From Eubacteriales bacterium (GTDB taxonomy: Bacteria; Bacillota; Clostridia; Christensenellales; SZUA-584): 7,889 nt of DNA. The notes beneath the pieces are model-generated. The model saw only the letters and a program-made list of their open reading frames with translations, was not told the DNA's origin and searched no databases. The stretch covers positions 1 to 7,889 of the forward strand of contig JAQTSP010000114.1 in NCBI GenBank assembly GCA_028711205.1. Direction: 5' to 3'. The position numbers and the translations under genes were made by a program. This document shows positions 6,434 to 7,889 of this stretch, one piece after another (the first letter of the stretch is position 1; the number at the start of each line of letters is the position of its first letter).

Positions 6434-7534
6434 TCAATAAAATGGTCTAAACTTTTTACTTCTTGTTGGGTGCTGTAATTTACGTATTGCCTTTGCTTCG
6501 ATTTGCCGAATTCGCTCTCTTGTAACGCCATATACTTTTCCTACTTGCTCAAGCGTATGTTCACTTGTGTCGAATAGCCCAAAACGAAGCTTAATAATCT
6601 CTTGTTCTTTTGGTTTAAGAGTTTCTAATACTTGATGTATATTAACCGTTAGTTCTCGACCATAAAGATCGTCAAAATACTTCCCCATACAGTTCCCATG
6701 ATCGGAAAGAGCCTCTGGGTTATCTTCGCAAAGGACTTCAATGCTGAGATATTCGTTATAATAACGAAGATAGAATTTAGCATTCACCTCATCGCACTCA
6801 AGTTCCTTCATAATTTCATCAATAAGATTTTCACAATAATCATCGGCATTACACAGATCGCAATCATGTGCATGAACAATATCCCAAATACTAAAGAGTT
6901 TTTCACGTAGATGTACTGGAATATAGATTGTTGGATTAATGGTAAATGAGGTTTCTCGCATAATGTTTTGACGGACCCACCAAGGAAAATATATAGGAAA
7001 AACGTCTTGTCGACCAATCTCATATTTATCAATAGCAGTCATAAGGCCCATGCAACCCTCTTGGAGTGTGTCAGCCAGAGGTAATGCAAGCTTTTTGTGA
7101 AAAAACAATGCAATCTTTACGACTGTTCGCAGATACATCTCAATAAGGCGTTGTAGGGCATATTTATTACCTCCTTTTACTTGTGGCATCAGATTCCGCC
7201 ATTCTCTGTGTTGAGGCGGCTTTATCTGCCTGAGTTGCTCAATGAAAGGAGTAAGGCTCTCGTCAATAGATATAACCTCCTCAAATATCTGCTCATAATC
7301 TAATTTGCTCCGATCATAGTTCTCGTCACCATTTTCATCATAATAAGCTTCAGGATCATTACAGATGATTACACCCATTGACAGAAGCTGATCGCATATA
7401 CGATCTATTTCATGAAGTGGGATACCAGCGTCAACCAGCGTACTAAAAACAGTATCTTCTGCGATATAGCCTTCTGCTTGGTAGACCCTATACAGCTCAT
7501 GGATAATGCTTTTATGAGCGGTTTGATTTATCAT
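6434..7534 (-). CDS. RpoD-like sigma-70 family factor, accessory
   Basis: A 366-residue sigma factor that should direct RNA polymerase to promoters. Regions in order: an N-terminal segment like region 1.1 (about 20-55, VDAGIPLHEIDRICDQLLSMGV), a divergent region 1.2 (about 95-125), region 2 (about 120-200) with LADTLQEGCMGLMTAIDKYE and the melting motif FPIYFPWWVRQ (W185, W186), region 3.0 with TIYIPVHL, a divergent region 3 with cysteines C225, C228 and C234, and region 4. Region 4.2 is almost canonical (TLEQVGKVYGVTRERIRQIEAKAIRKLQHP, 327-356), the helix-turn-helix that reads TTGACA-type -35 boxes. It therefore resembles primary or group 2 factors, not ECF factors. It is shorter and more divergent than a housekeeping RpoD, and its DNA is more AT-rich than rnr-smpB. 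The start lies 3 bp after the stop of the upstream gene, with only a weak GGCGAGAAG as ribosome site, suggesting translational coupling. I infer an accessory factor serving a genomic island. Confidence 0.9.
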   Translation of the reverse strand: MINQTAHKSIIHELYRVYQAEGYIAEDTVFSTLVDAGIPLHEIDRICDQLLSMGVIICNDPEAYYDENGDENYDRSKLDYEQIFEEVISIDESLTPFIEQLRQIKPPQHREWRNLMPQVKGGNKYALQRLIEMYLRTVVKIALFFHKKLALPLADTLQEGCMGLMTAIDKYEIGRQDVFPIYFPWWVRQNIMRETSFTINPTIYIPVHLREKLFSIWDIVHAHDCDLCNADDYCENLIDEIMKELECDEVNAKFYLRYYNEYLSIEVLCEDNPEALSDHGNCMGKYFDDLYGRELTVNIHQVLETLKPKEQEIIKLRFGLFDTSEHTLEQVGKVYGVTRERIRQIEAKAIRKLQHPTRSKKFRPFY

Positions 7535-7537
7535 GTC

Positions 7538-7889
7538 TTAACTTCTCGCCAATTTACATAAATCAAGGATACTATCCGCACTGATAGCCTGATTATAACG
7601 TTCGTCAAACTCCTCCATAAAATTATAGAGGTTTTTTAAGTAGTCACCCTCGGAACCAATATTGGAAATTAACTTTTCATACAAAATTTCGACGCCTCCA
7701 CGGACATACTCTTCAAACAATGCCTCATCCGGTTGAGCTGTTTCGCTTCCATAATACCGAAATGCCTTATTGATTCGCTCATCAAGATTTGGTTCATGCT
7801 CCTTATCAAGTAGCATAATGAGACGGTAGTTAAACTGGAGATTTGGTTGCTCATTGATAAGCTGTTGCGGGAATATTTTCGTATCTTTG
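7538..7889 (-). CDS. Unrecognised protein, C-terminal 117 residues, runs off the right edge
   Basis: The frame is open from the window edge to the TAA at 7538-7540, so the 5' end is missing. An internal ATG at 7814-7816 has no ribosome binding site and the frame continues upstream of it, so it is probably not the start. The visible part is mixed charged and helical, with no membrane helix or signal peptide: FNYRLIMLLDKEHEPNLDERINKAFRYYG, then FEEYVRGGVEILYEKLI and YLKNLYNFMEEFDERYNQA, ending LCKLARS. I do not recognise the family. The YVRGGVEILYEKL stretch faintly recalls the C terminus of small DNA-modification accessory proteins such as DndE, but this is only a visual impression. It is the promoter-proximal partner of the sigma factor gene, 3 bp away, so the two are very likely functionally linked. 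Confidence 0.7.
   Translation of the reverse strand, partial: KDTKIFPQQLINEQPNLQFNYRLIMLLDKEHEPNLDERINKAFRYYGSETAQPDEALFEEYVRGGVEILYEKLISNIGSEGDYLKNLYNFMEEFDERYNQAISADSILDLCKLARS

Noticed and set aside
6247..6531. 94-codon - strand open frame over the sigma factor 3' end, terminator and tmRNA end
   Set aside because: It overlaps the sigma factor gene in another frame and continues through the terminator palindrome into tmRNA. No supporting start signal is visible.

Overview
The window reads as low-to-mid GC Firmicutes DNA, most likely from a member of the Clostridia. The grounds are the gene order secG - rnr - smpB - ssrA, strong AGGAGG-type ribosome binding sites, a tmRNA with an encoded CCA end, and a small Gram-positive type DgkA/undecaprenol kinase. 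No gene allows a species-level assignment.

Left part (1-2600, + strand): a membrane-anchored c-di-GMP phosphodiesterase (degenerate GGDEF plus an intact EAL domain). A probable terminator and a promoter follow, then a two-gene unit of dgkA and a small four-helix membrane protein of unknown function.

Middle part (2660-6330, + strand): the RNA quality-control block. It starts at a good extended -10 promoter and contains secG with an unusual acidic tail, a strong terminator, two strong RNA hairpins in the rnr leader, RNase R, SmpB (TTG start) and the complete tmRNA gene. The tmRNA tag reads ADNTELAYAA. tmRNA and SmpB release stalled ribosomes, and RNase R degrades the defective message, so these three genes form one trans-translation module. 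A perfect 15-bp hairpin with A/T tracts on both sides ends the block and can work in both directions.

Right part (about 6330-7889, - strand): more AT-rich DNA directly behind the 3' end of ssrA, a classical integration site for genomic islands. It carries a convergent operon of at least two genes. One is an unrecognised protein running off the right edge; the other, 3 bp downstream, is a complete 366-residue sigma-70 family factor with a nearly canonical region 4.2 and a divergent N-terminal half. No integrase, transposase, CRISPR array or rRNA is visible. The sigma factor operon is the best candidate here for something undescribed, but most of its context lies outside the window.
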